DNA of 64,000 bases from a virus: the IMG/VR virus record IMGVR_UViG_3300036715_001574, positions 1-64,000 of that record. The stretch is one strand, 5' to 3'. The notes beneath the pieces are model-generated. The model was given only the letters and a program-made list of their open reading frames with translations. It was not told the DNA's origin and made no database searches. Shown in pieces: positions 43,494 through 52,010 of this stretch; the stretch's first letter is position 1, and every line of letters begins with the position of its first letter. Both the position numbers and the translations under genes were made by a program.

Positions 43494-46400
43494 TTAATAA
43501 GACCTAATTGCTCTAACTCTCCTAGATTCACTCTTAACAATCGTTTCTATTAATGGGTTATGTTGTGGACTACCACCCATATTAAAGAAGATATAATTCA
43601 CTTGAGTATCATCAATCTGAGTAGAACTCAAATAATCTCCTTCAACAAATCCACCAAAACCATTTCTAATATCCCATACTTTTTCTAATTCATCTGCACT
43701 TGGTAGATACCAATCGTTATATCCATTTTGTGATAAATCTGAACACAATCTAGCAGCAATTCCCGCAGTAGCACATCCACTTACTATATCTATGGTGTTT
43801 TGATTACCTGTTCCAATTGTAGTTCCACTAGCTCCTACTAATAGAGTACCCGGACAACCCCAAATTGCAGAACCTGAAACATCTGTTGTTGTAACAACTA
43901 AACCATGTTGGACATTTACGTCATATCCTGAATCTCCAGGTTGTAATATGTAAGCGATATAACCACCTAAAGCTGAGTCACCTAAGGTATAATTACATCC
44001 GTTAGGGTCTGATGTAGTAACTTCTCCAAGACCACCAGTAACGTTATACCAAGCAATTCCGTTAGAATAATAACCATTTGAAACTGGTGTTGTTAATGCG
44101 GTATTAGAATATAAAAATTCACCTACGTTTGGACCAGGTCCTCCCGCAACACTACCATAAACTAAATTTGGTGTTCCTGGGTTATATGCCATACATGCAT
44201 CAATTGCCGCAAGTCCATCATATCCTAAATTATATGTATAATATGCAATTGTTGGTGTTGGTGTTGAAGTTTTTGTAGGTGTGTTAGTTGGTGTTTTAGT
44301 TACTGTAGGTGTATTAGTTGGTGTTGAAGTTTTTGTAGGTGTGTTAGTCGGTGTTGAAGTTTTAGTTACGGTTGGTGTTGAAGTTTTAGTTACGGTTGGT
44401 GTTTGAGTTACGGTTGGTGTGTTAGTTGGAATTAATGAACAAAGTGAGAATCCACCAGTTTCCTCTCCTGTTAAAAGTAATTGAACAACTTTACCTGAAT
44501 TTGTATAGTATCCTGACATGTCAGTTGTAACTGGTCCTAATAATGAATCATAAAATAAGACATTTAGGTCAAAAGTTGCGTTATCACCATATATTGTTAT
44601 TGGGGTAATACCATTACATGAATCATAAGATGTTGCACCTTTATATACACTAAAACTAAATCTAGTGTGTGTTGGTGTATTAGTTACGGTTGGAGTAACT
44701 GTTGGAGTATTTGTTGGTGTTGCAGTATTTGTCGGTGTAACAGTATTTGTCGGTGTAACAGTATTTGTTGGTGTTTGTGTACTTGTTTTTGTTGGTGTTT
44801 GTGTTGGAAATAATAAACATCCATTAGGGTCTGATGTTGTAACTTGTCCAAAACCACCAGTAACGTTATACCAAGAAAATCCATCTTTAGAATAATAACC
44901 ATCTGGAACTGTTGTTGATAATGCGGTATTAGAATATAAAATTTCACCTACGTTTGGACCAGGTCCTGCGGCAACACTACCATAAACTAAAGATGGAGAA
45001 GCATAACATGCCGCATATGCGGTTGATGCATCATATCCTAAATTATATTCATAATATGCAAATGTCGCTGTAGGTGTTGAAGTATTGGTTGGAGTAACTG
45101 TAGGTGTTGAAGTTTTAGTTGGAGTAACTGTAGGTGTTGAAGTTTGAGTTACGGTTGGTGTGTTAGTTGGAATTAATGAACAAAGTGAGAATCCTCCAGT
45201 TTCATATCCTGTTAAAAGTAATTGAACAACTTGACCTGAATTTGTATAGTATCCTGACATGTCAATTGTAACTGGTCCTAATAATGAATTATAAAAGAAC
45301 TGATTTTCATCATAAGTTGAATCATCACCATATATTGTTATTGTTGTTGTGTTAATACCATTACATGAATCATAAGCTGTTGCACCTTTTGTTACAAGAA
45401 AAGGAAATCTAGCATGTGTTGGAGTAACAGTTGGTGTTACAGTATTTGTTGGTGTTTGAGTTTGAGTAGGTGTTTTAGTTTGAGTAGGTGTTTTAGTGTT
45501 AGTTGGAGTTTGTGTTGTAGTCTTAGTTGGTGTTTGTGTATTTGTTGGTGTCTGTGTTGAAGTTGGAATTGATAAACATCCGTTAGGGTCTGATGTAGTA
45601 ACTTGTCCAAGACCACCAGTAACGTTATACCAAGCAAGCCCATCTTTAGAATAATAACCATCTAAAACTGGTGTTGTTAATGCGGTATTAGAATATAAAA
45701 ATTCACCTACGTTTGGACCAGGTCCTCCCGCAACACTACCATAAACTAAAGATGGAACAGCAAAACATGCGTCATATATTGATGTACCATAACCTAAATT
45801 ATATGTATAATACGCAAATGTTGCTGTAGGTGTTGAAGTATTTGTTGGTGTTACAGTTTGTGTTACAGTATTTGTTGGTGTATTAGTTGGTGTATTAGTT
45901 GGTGTTGGTGTTGGAGTATTTGTAATTATCAACGAACAAAGTGAGAATCCTAAAGTTTCATATCCTGTTGGAAGTAATTGAACTACTTGACCTGAATTTG
46001 TATAGTATCCTGTCATGTCAGTTGTAACTGGTCCTAATAATGAATCATAAAAGAACGTATTTTGGTCAAAAGTTGAGTCATCACCATATATTGTTATTGG
46101 GTTAATACCATTACATGAATCATAAGCTGTTGCACCTTTTGTTACACTAAAACTAAATCTAGTTTTTGTTGGAGTAACGGTTGGTGTTACAGTATTTGTT
46201 GGAGTATTTGTTGGTGTTGAAGTTGAAGTTTGAGTATTTGTTGGAGTGTTTGTTGGTGTTTGTGTTTGCGTTTGAGTACTAGTTTGCGTTTGAGTATTAG
46301 TTGGTGTTTGAGTATTTGTTGGTGTAACAGTATTTGTCGGTGTAACAGTATTTGTTGGTGTAACAGTATTTGTTGGTGTTTGAGTATTTGTTGGTGTTTG

Positions 46401-46781
46401 AGTATTTGTTGGTGTCTTAGTATTTGTTGGTGTTGGTGTTTTAGTATTTGTTGGTGTTTGAGTATTTGTAGGCGTTTGTGTTTGTGTTGAAGTTTGAGTA
46501 GGAGTTTGTGTTTGTGTTGCAGTATTTGTTGGTGTATTTGTTGGCGTTGAAGTTGGTGTATGAGTTGGGAAAATAGGTGGAAAAGCACCATTATCAACTA
46601 AAACAATACTAGAATAAAATAAAGGTGAGGTTGAATAAGTATTGTTAATTAACCAAATTGTTTTAGTTTCATTTTGGGTCAATTCCGTTTGGTACTCCCA
46701 CATAGAATCGTCGCATCGTCTATAGTTAAAATTTACTATAGTTGAGCCAGTATTTGTTAAGGTATATTTGCTACAAGCCAT
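43494..46781 (-). CDS. Mucin-like repeat fibre protein with lectin-like C-terminus
   Basis: The 1095-residue protein starts with a small N-terminal module (about 1-75), then a long Pro-Thr-Asn/Gln linker (PTNTPTNT and variants, to about 205). Two domain types then alternate three times, each joined by PT-rich linkers. Type A begins FSFSVTKGATAYDSCNG and type B begins YTYNLGYG and ends TSDPNGC. The end has NDWYLPSADELEKVWD and RRVRAIRSY, a DUF1566/FGE-like lectin fold. It is likely a tail fibre or head fibre that binds a surface glycan. Linkers are rich in Thr, so could be O-glycosylated by the transferase gene next door. A TATTTATA motif lies 15 bases upstream. Confidence 0.8.
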   Translation of the reverse strand: MACSKYTLTNTGSTIVNFNYRRCDDSMWEYQTELTQNETKTIWLINNTYSTSPLFYSSIVLVDNGAFPPIFPTHTPTSTPTNTPTNTATQTQTPTQTSTQTQTPTNTQTPTNTKTPTPTNTKTPTNTQTPTNTQTPTNTVTPTNTVTPTNTVTPTNTQTPTNTQTQTSTQTQTQTPTNTPTNTQTSTSTPTNTPTNTVTPTVTPTKTRFSFSVTKGATAYDSCNGINPITIYGDDSTFDQNTFFYDSLLGPVTTDMTGYYTNSGQVVQLLPTGYETLGFSLCSLIITNTPTPTPTNTPTNTPTNTVTQTVTPTNTSTPTATFAYYTYNLGYGTSIYDACFAVPSLVYGSVAGGPGPNVGEFLYSNTALTTPVLDGYYSKDGLAWYNVTGGLGQVTTSDPNGCLSIPTSTQTPTNTQTPTKTTTQTPTNTKTPTQTKTPTQTQTPTNTVTPTVTPTHARFPFLVTKGATAYDSCNGINTTTITIYGDDSTYDENQFFYNSLLGPVTIDMSGYYTNSGQVVQLLLTGYETGGFSLCSLIPTNTPTVTQTSTPTVTPTKTSTPTVTPTNTSTPTATFAYYEYNLGYDASTAYAACYASPSLVYGSVAAGPGPNVGEILYSNTALSTTVPDGYYSKDGFSWYNVTGGFGQVTTSDPNGCLLFPTQTPTKTSTQTPTNTVTPTNTVTPTNTATPTNTPTVTPTVTNTPTHTRFSFSVYKGATSYDSCNGITPITIYGDNATFDLNVLFYDSLLGPVTTDMSGYYTNSGKVVQLLLTGEETGGFSLCSLIPTNTPTVTQTPTVTKTSTPTVTKTSTPTNTPTKTSTPTNTPTVTKTPTNTPTKTSTPTPTIAYYTYNLGYDGLAAIDACMAYNPGTPNLVYGSVAGGPGPNVGEFLYSNTALTTPVSNGYYSNGIAWYNVTGGLGEVTTSDPNGCNYTLGDSALGGYIAYILQPGDSGYDVNVQHGLVVTTTDVSGSAIWGCPGTLLVGASGTTIGTGNQNTIDIVSGCATAGIAARLCSDLSQNGYNDWYLPSADELEKVWDIRNGFGGFVEGDYLSSTQIDDTQVNYIFFNMGGSPQHNPLIETIVKSESRRVRAIRSY
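43985..46165 (-). repeat. Three ~750-bp repeats within fibre gene
   Basis: Units of A domain, linker, B domain, linker recur with a spacing of about 750 bases (A domains end near 46165, 45418 and 44668). Near-identical segments within them show recent duplication. Confidence 0.8.
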
Positions 46782-46795
46782 TTTAGATATTTTAT

Positions 46796-46803
46796 TATAA
46801 ATA
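46796..46803 (-). promoter_or_regulatory. TATTTATA motif before mucin-like fibre gene
   Basis: The minus strand reads TATTTATA 15 bases before the start codon at 46781. Confidence 0.4.
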
Positions 46804-46913
46804 CTACGTTATTTTATATTATTATAAATATTTGTTTATTCTTTAATAATTTTTAATACTTAATAAAATTTTTATAGTACAATTTATTTATTTGTCGAAG
46901 TAACTGTTCGTGT

Positions 46914-47414
46914 TTAAGTCCTTGTTGGAGTAACTGTTGGTGTTTGTGTATTTGTTGGCGTAACAGTATTTGTTGGCGTAACAGTATTAGTTGGTGTTGA
47001 TGTATTTGTTGTAGTATTTGTTGGAGTATTAGTTGGTGTTGATGTATTTGTTGGAGTGGCGGTTGGTGTTGATGTTGCGGTTGGAGTTAATCCCGTTGTT
47101 GCTGTTGGTGTAACTGTTTTTGTTGGTGTTGGTGTAACTGTTGTTGTTTTTGTTGGTGTTGGTGTAACAGTATTTGTTGGTGTTGGTGTTGGTGTAACCG
47201 TTGGTGTTGGTGTTGGGCCAGGAACATTTAAAGAATATGTATAACCATATGTTGGAACATAACAATCGTATATACCATAATAATAACTTGAGATATAATT
47301 AAATGGAAAAACTTTAGAACCTAAATCAATAGTCCCACCGGTATCTGGTAAATACGTAACATTTGTGGTTTGACCACTCAAATTATCACTTAAAATTCTT
47401 ACTCCTATCGCCAT
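46914..47414 (-). CDS. Fibre-like protein with PT-rich tail, probably truncated
   Basis: The 166-residue protein has a small N-terminal domain (to about 65, ending [11 protein letters not shown]) and then a PT-rich repeat ([14 protein letters not shown] and on) to the end. The last codons read TPTRT and a TAA. The same frame continues after the stop with T-R-T-V-T-S-T-N-K and then a second TAA at 46884-46886, so the stop looks like a recent nonsense change (CAA to TAA would restore TQT). No C-terminal binding domain remains. An AATAAATA element lies 4 bases before the ATG (minus TATTTATT). Confidence 0.75.
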   Translation of the reverse strand: MAIGVRILSDNLSGQTTNVTYLPDTGGTIDLGSKVFPFNYISSYYYGIYDCYVPTYGYTYSLNVPGPTPTPTVTPTPTPTNTVTPTPTKTTTVTPTPTKTVTPTATTGLTPTATSTPTATPTNTSTPTNTPTNTTTNTSTPTNTVTPTNTVTPTNTQTPTVTPTRT

Positions 47415-47463
47415 GTTAATAAATACTTATTCTTTTTGTTTTAGACATATTAATTAGTTTTTA

Positions 47464-48021
47464 TCAACACAATCCAGAATTAAGAATTAATGTTCCGCTC
47501 ATTTGTATAAATCTATTACCATTTGAAATTGTGAAATTTGCGTTCACAGGTGGAATGGTTAATAATGAATTACCGAAGGCATTATCTCCTGGTACCAAAA
47601 GTTCAAACGGTTTTGTTGTATAAATTGTTACATTTGATGGTGTACCGACATGAGTTGATTCACAAACATTTTGATAATAACCTCCAGTCCATAAATTATA
47701 TTGGTAAATAACTAATGGGGTTTGAGTTGGTGTTGGAGTTTGAGTTGGAGTGACGGATGTTTGGGTTGGCGTTGGAGTGACGGATGTTTGGGTTGGTGTT
47801 GGTGTTACAGTTGGCGTAGGGGTTGTGGAAGGACATAATCCCATATTAACAACATCTAAAGGTGCTGCATAATCCTCAACATATAAATCTTTTGTGCAGA
47901 CATAACTTGTTTGTAATGGTTCTACAGGATTAACACTAATAATATCAGTACAACCCGTCCATCTATAATATCCTGTTTGGACATTATTATAATTTGTTAT
48001 TCTATAGTAGTAGCAACTCAT
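47464..48021 (-). CDS. Fibre-like protein with short PT linker
   Basis: The 185-residue protein has an N-terminal Cys/Tyr-rich module (SCYYYRITNYNNVQTGYYRW), a PT/TQT linker of about 40 residues ([20 protein letters not shown]), and a C-terminal domain (VIYQYNLWTGGYYQNVCES) like the type B domain of the large fibre. It begins 3 bases after the 48025-49980 gene ends, so it is co-transcribed. A fibre accessory or a short alternative fibre is likely. Confidence 0.65.
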   Translation of the reverse strand: MSCYYYRITNYNNVQTGYYRWTGCTDIISVNPVEPLQTSYVCTKDLYVEDYAAPLDVVNMGLCPSTTPTPTVTPTPTQTSVTPTPTQTSVTPTQTPTPTQTPLVIYQYNLWTGGYYQNVCESTHVGTPSNVTIYTTKPFELLVPGDNAFGNSLLTIPPVNANFTISNGNRFIQMSGTLILNSGLC

Positions 48022-48024
48022 TTG

Positions 48025-49980
48025 TTATAATGTTTCATAATATAAATTACCAATAGGAATACTCAAATAATATAAATCATTATTAGGAATTAAAATATAT
48101 GTTAAATCATTTGCAGGTATTGTTATTCTACAATTTAAACAATCAGGGTCTAATAAATTATATTTAAATTTTAATATTCTAAAGTTGTGCTTAATTTGTG
48201 AAGCGTTTAATGGCTCAGTATACATTCTAAATGCACTGATATCACCAATCATACTACCACCAAAATATTCTTCCAATTTAATATGAGTTGTTAAACCAGA
48301 ATAAATTGTATTGTCCAAATCATAAGTAGTTAAACTTTCAGGGTCTTGTTGATAAACGATTTCATTTATTGTTGCGGGACATCCTCCTGAGAATGTTAAG
48401 TTATCGTGAAGTCCTTGAGTTCCTCCACCGATTGAAATGTTATATCCAACTCCAATTTGTTTTTCTTTTGGAGTGTTTAACAATCTTGGAATGATTTCTT
48501 CAAAGTTTTCGGTAACCATGAATAACTTTCCGTTCACATAAAACTTAAGTGTTCCCAATCTATACTTTTGTTCTTCAGTCCACATATCTGTGAATGTCAC
48601 AACTTCAGTCGATGCTGGGTCATAAGGTTGCTCATGGGTTATTGGAGGTTCAATTAAAGTAACACTTCTACCTTCAATTGTTGCATAATATACATCTTTA
48701 ACAAGCAGACCAAGTCCACCTTTATCGTAGAGGTCACAGATATCCAACCATTCATATCTTTGGAATACAGCATCAATCTGAACCCAATGTTCGACATTTT
48801 GATATGTTGTTCCCGAACAATCATCAAAGATACCTCTTGTTGAACACCATTCAGTTAATGAAGTTCCCGTCACATAAGTAAGTCCTGTTAAACAAGTTCC
48901 TGAACTTTCACATCCACCGGTTATTCTATATGTCTTAACGCATAATCTTGGGCTACCAGTGTCACCACTTAATCTTAAAGACAACGCATTTGAAACCTCA
49001 TCATATAATGGGTCTTTTTCAGGATATTGTGCCGTTGTTGTACAATCACACGCACATCCACAAGCACAATGTGTTATTGTTCCACCTGAAGGTTGATAAA
49101 CTTGAAGACATTCTGATGATGTATTTGCGCTACTTGCACAACCACAAGTGTGCATACAAGTTAAACCTGATGTAACTCTTGTATATCCTGAATCTTGTTT
49201 TGGACTACCATCAGCATAATGATAAAATTTATTCTCGGCTCTTGCCCCCATGTAAAAGAACGTACCCTTATTGTCGGGATATCTATTGTTAAGTCCTCCT
49301 GATGTATCACCAGTCCATCTATATTTTAACATAAATTCAACAGTCCAACCTAATGGAACTCTTTGTGGAAAAACTTGGTAATCATACCCCGGTATTTTGT
49401 AAAACCCTTGGAAGAATCCACCTTGTAAGTTTGCAACATACCCAATATCTCCACCAACATTTTGATAATTTAAATCATAAGTGTATGAGTTATCATTCCA
49501 TAATCTGTTTTGAGTTGTAGTAAAACCTGTGATAGGATGAAGTTTCATTCTCCTGTCATATTTGTATCGACTAAACTTATTCGTTGTACCTGAATATAAT
49601 CCTGTTGTAATTTCTATTGTTTCTCCCGACATGTTTTGAACCAGTCCGTTGTCAATTCCTGTTAAACCAATATCACATAATTGTGTGACAATTGGACAAA
49701 AGTTGGGGTCAATGTCATCAGGGTTCCAATAATTCTCAGAAACAATTGTTTGGTAATCAAAAGAACATGCTGATGTTTGACATAATGTTGTCCCTGAACT
49801 ATTGAAGTCAAATTTAAATGGCATTCTGTTTCCATCTAATTCACCAATTAATAAAGGTGAAAAAACAACTTCTTGGTCATAATCCCTCTCGTCCGATGCT
49901 AAGCAAATGTCGGTGATTTCGTTAACAGGTTTTATTCCCCATTTACGAAAATTATACTGATTAATGTTTTGATATGCCAT
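48025..49980 (-). CDS. Cys-rich structural protein with LamG-like end
   Basis: The 651-residue protein has a central Cys-rich segment around residues 275-320 (CMHTCGCASS then HCACGCACDC) with a further run of paired Cys, and a C-terminal part with GDISAFRMYTEPLNASQIKHN, the end of a LamG/concanavalin-like lectin fold. The end (NDLTYILIPNNDLYYL) has short hydrophobic repeats, possibly a trimerisation or docking strand. It starts the fibre operon, with a TATTTATC motif 9 bases before the ATG. It may be the fibre base or a head-surface protein. Confidence 0.65.
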   Translation of the reverse strand: MAYQNINQYNFRKWGIKPVNEITDICLASDERDYDQEVVFSPLLIGELDGNRMPFKFDFNSSGTTLCQTSACSFDYQTIVSENYWNPDDIDPNFCPIVTQLCDIGLTGIDNGLVQNMSGETIEITTGLYSGTTNKFSRYKYDRRMKLHPITGFTTTQNRLWNDNSYTYDLNYQNVGGDIGYVANLQGGFFQGFYKIPGYDYQVFPQRVPLGWTVEFMLKYRWTGDTSGGLNNRYPDNKGTFFYMGARAENKFYHYADGSPKQDSGYTRVTSGLTCMHTCGCASSANTSSECLQVYQPSGGTITHCACGCACDCTTTAQYPEKDPLYDEVSNALSLRLSGDTGSPRLCVKTYRITGGCESSGTCLTGLTYVTGTSLTEWCSTRGIFDDCSGTTYQNVEHWVQIDAVFQRYEWLDICDLYDKGGLGLLVKDVYYATIEGRSVTLIEPPITHEQPYDPASTEVVTFTDMWTEEQKYRLGTLKFYVNGKLFMVTENFEEIIPRLLNTPKEKQIGVGYNISIGGGTQGLHDNLTFSGGCPATINEIVYQQDPESLTTYDLDNTIYSGLTTHIKLEEYFGGSMIGDISAFRMYTEPLNASQIKHNFRILKFKYNLLDPDCLNCRITIPANDLTYILIPNNDLYYLSIPIGNLYYETL

Positions 49981-49988
49981 ATACTAAT

Positions 49989-50017
49989 GATAAATACCTT
50001 ATGAGGTAATATTTATA
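49989..50017. promoter_or_regulatory. Divergent TATTTAT motifs between two virion operons
   Basis: The minus strand reads TATTTATC at 49989-49996, 9 bases before the 49980 start. The plus strand reads TATTTATA at 50010-50017, 15 bases before the 50032 start. They form the arms of an imperfect inverted repeat in a 51-base gap. Confidence 0.5.
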
Positions 50018-50031
50018 GATAAAAAAGAAAG

Positions 50032-50844
50032 ATGATTACTATAAACAAAGAATTTTATTCTTCTCCATATTATTTTTTATTAAGAGATAAGGGGGATAAA
50101 TACTCCTTATACTTTTCTGTGGAAGAAAATTTAAACGAAGCTCGTAAAAAAGATGAGGTAATTCACTTTAAAAAAAGTAAAGGTGAAATGGTTAAAAACC
50201 ATCTTAAAAAAGTTGCCAAAGATAAAAAAGTTAAAACAACTAAAAGTCTTAAAAAAGATTTAGAAGAATTGGTAAATTTAGATGGGACATTATCTAACTC
50301 AAAAATCCCAATTGTTGACCCAAAACTTCACCCAAAAAAAACTATGGACCAAACGGTTTCTGCCGCTAGTATTACAAATGACCCAATTTCAAGAGGATAT
50401 AGAACATATTTTAGAGAATCCGTTAAAGAAATTGATGAAGTTGATATGTCAGGAGCTTTTGGTTATGAAGAAACTAAAGATATGGACGGAAAAGAAACTT
50501 TTAAATATTTAGTTAAAAAAATGGGTATGACTCCTGATGAGGCAAAAAAAAGAACAAAACAAAAAGGACAAGACCCAACAGGTAAAAAAGATGAAAATTC
50601 GCCTTACTATGATGATAAAAATTTTATAACAAAAGCAACTATATCTGAAATCCAAAAACAAAAAATGATTAAAGTTGTTGAAGATATTTTAATGGGTAAA
50701 AAAAAATATGATAATCTTGAAATAGGTAAAAAAGAATTAGACATACCAAATATTTTAAAGAAAAATATTTTATCGTTAAAAAAACAAGCGGAAAAGCAAG
50801 GAGTTTCTCTTTCTGAATTATTAAAGATGTTTAAAAATGAATAA
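50032..50844 (+). CDS. Lys-rich protein, possible scaffold or internal head protein
   Basis: The 270-residue protein is not recognised. It is very Lys-rich and charged (KKVAKDKKVKTTKSLKKDLE) and helical. Near the start it has VEENLNE, a possible (I/L)-x-E prohead-protease site at Glu36. The C-terminal helix KQAEKQGVSLSELLKMF looks amphipathic. The gene starts a five-gene plus-strand operon and overlaps the next by 8 bases. Composition and site make a core/scaffold or internal protein plausible, but this is inference. Confidence 0.5.
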   Translation: MITINKEFYSSPYYFLLRDKGDKYSLYFSVEENLNEARKKDEVIHFKKSKGEMVKNHLKKVAKDKKVKTTKSLKKDLEELVNLDGTLSNSKIPIVDPKLHPKKTMDQTVSAASITNDPISRGYRTYFRESVKEIDEVDMSGAFGYEETKDMDGKETFKYLVKKMGMTPDEAKKRTKQKGQDPTGKKDENSPYYDDKNFITKATISEIQKQKMIKVVEDILMGKKKYDNLEIGKKELDIPNILKKNILSLKKQAEKQGVSLSELLKMFKNE

Positions 50845-51304
50845 AAGTTTATACGATAACGAAATTGAATTCCCATCTGACAAACGGGAACACATGAAAA
50901 AATTTTTTCATATGGTTAAAAATGCAGATGAAAATACTGAAGGATTTAAAAGAAATAAAGAACTTCAAAATCAAAAATTTATTACATATAAACAACTTAA
51001 AAGAATTAAAAATTTTTTTGATAATTTTAAAGGTAGTCACAAAGAGCCGTCATTTATTTTAAATGGTGGTGTTGAAATTAAAAATTGGGTTAACAATGAA
51101 TTAAGAAAAATGAGGGATTACATCGCCAATACAAAAACTAATAAGATGAATGCCGGCATGATGAATCAATTTATTGACCCGCATGAAAAAAAAAATTTTA
51201 CAAATGTAAGAACATCTCAAGAACACTTAAAGACTGTAGACAAATATACGCCATCAGTTAATGAAAATGTTATGAGAATAAACGAAATAATATCAAAAAT
51301 ATAA
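50837..51304 (+). CDS. Unknown basic helical protein
   Basis: The 155-residue protein is not recognised. It is rich in Lys, Asn and Phe, mostly helical, and contains KQLKRIKNFFDNFKG and NWVNNELRKMRDYIANT. It has no membrane helix or known catalytic motif. Its start overlaps the previous stop, and the following gene begins 5 bases after it, so it belongs to the same operon, likely virion-associated. Confidence 0.5.
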   Translation: MNKSLYDNEIEFPSDKREHMKKFFHMVKNADENTEGFKRNKELQNQKFITYKQLKRIKNFFDNFKGSHKEPSFILNGGVEIKNWVNNELRKMRDYIANTKTNKMNAGMMNQFIDPHEKKNFTNVRTSQEHLKTVDKYTPSVNENVMRINEIISKI

Positions 51305-51308
51305 AATT

Positions 51309-51602
51309 ATGGCAACTCAAATTACGGTAGATTTAAATCAAACAGAACCAAACACTCTTTCATCTATTGCTGAACTAGAGAGAGGAAAATTAATTCCTAA
51401 AAATAATTATACTAAATCAGGAAATGAATATTCATCAGTTAATAAAGATGCAATAGCTGACGGAGATTCTAAAGGTAGAGGTACGGGAATTTTTTTAGAT
51501 GTATATAATGCAACTGCAGGAACAATAGAAGACGTGTCCGAAAGAAAAAGCGAAGTAAAAATTAATCAATATAGTGCAGTAAAAACATACCCAAATTTCT
51601 AA
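51309..51602 (+). CDS. Unknown small structural protein
   Basis: The 97-residue product is polar and not recognised (SLNQTEPNTLSS-like start, then GRGTGIFLDVYNATAGTI). Its last base is the first base of the next start codon (TAATG), so translation is coupled. Small head decoration or completion proteins look like this, but there is no diagnostic motif. Confidence 0.5.
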   Translation: MATQITVDLNQTEPNTLSSIAELERGKLIPKNNYTKSGNEYSSVNKDAIADGDSKGRGTGIFLDVYNATAGTIEDVSERKSEVKINQYSAVKTYPNF

Positions 51603-52003
51603 TGAAACTTCATGGAGCTTTAAAAAGTTTAATTTGTGAAATCGCTTCTTTAGATAGCGTAGTTGATGCGATTAAAAACCGAAAAATTATTATTATTAAT
51701 TATAATGGTGATGAGCCAGGTGGTACAGGTATACGACAAATTGAACCTGTCTGTTTAGGTGTTAGTAAATCGGGAAATAAAGTTTTAAGAGCTTGGGATA
51801 GTGAGGGAGCGTCACATACAAGTTATAATGGTGAACAACCATTACCAGGTTGGAGATTATTTAGACTAGACAAAATATTATCAAACAAACCAACTGGTGA
51901 GGTTTACAATGAACCTAAGCCTGGTTATAATTTTAATGGAGACAAAAGTATGATTAGTGTGATTATAAACGCAACATTTAATGATGACTCATTAATACAA
52001 TAA
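51602..52003 (+). CDS. WYL-like domain protein
   Basis: The 133-residue product has IEPVCLGVSKSGNKVLRAWD and LPGWRLFRLDKI, a pattern close to the ligand-binding WYL fold (x-x-P-x-x-L-x-x-x-x-x-x-LRA-x and FRLD-x-I). WYL domains bind nucleic acid or small ligands and are used in regulators. No DNA-binding head is present. It is in an operon of virion-like genes, so a structural reuse is also possible. Confidence 0.5.
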   Translation: MKLHGALKSLICEIASLDSVVDAIKNRKIIIINYNGDEPGGTGIRQIEPVCLGVSKSGNKVLRAWDSEGASHTSYNGEQPLPGWRLFRLDKILSNKPTGEVYNEPKPGYNFNGDKSMISVIINATFNDDSLIQ

Positions 52004-52010
52004 ATATAAT

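Noticed and set aside
43494-46781. Target of a diversity-generating retroelement
   Set aside because: The C-terminus is of a suitable lectin-like type, but no reverse transcriptase or template repeat is visible in the window. It stays open for the rest of the genome.
44665-47244. Other-frame ORFs within PT-repeat genes
   Set aside because: Low-complexity products (His/Gln/Leu or Gly/Val runs) made by the repeats. No independent start signal.
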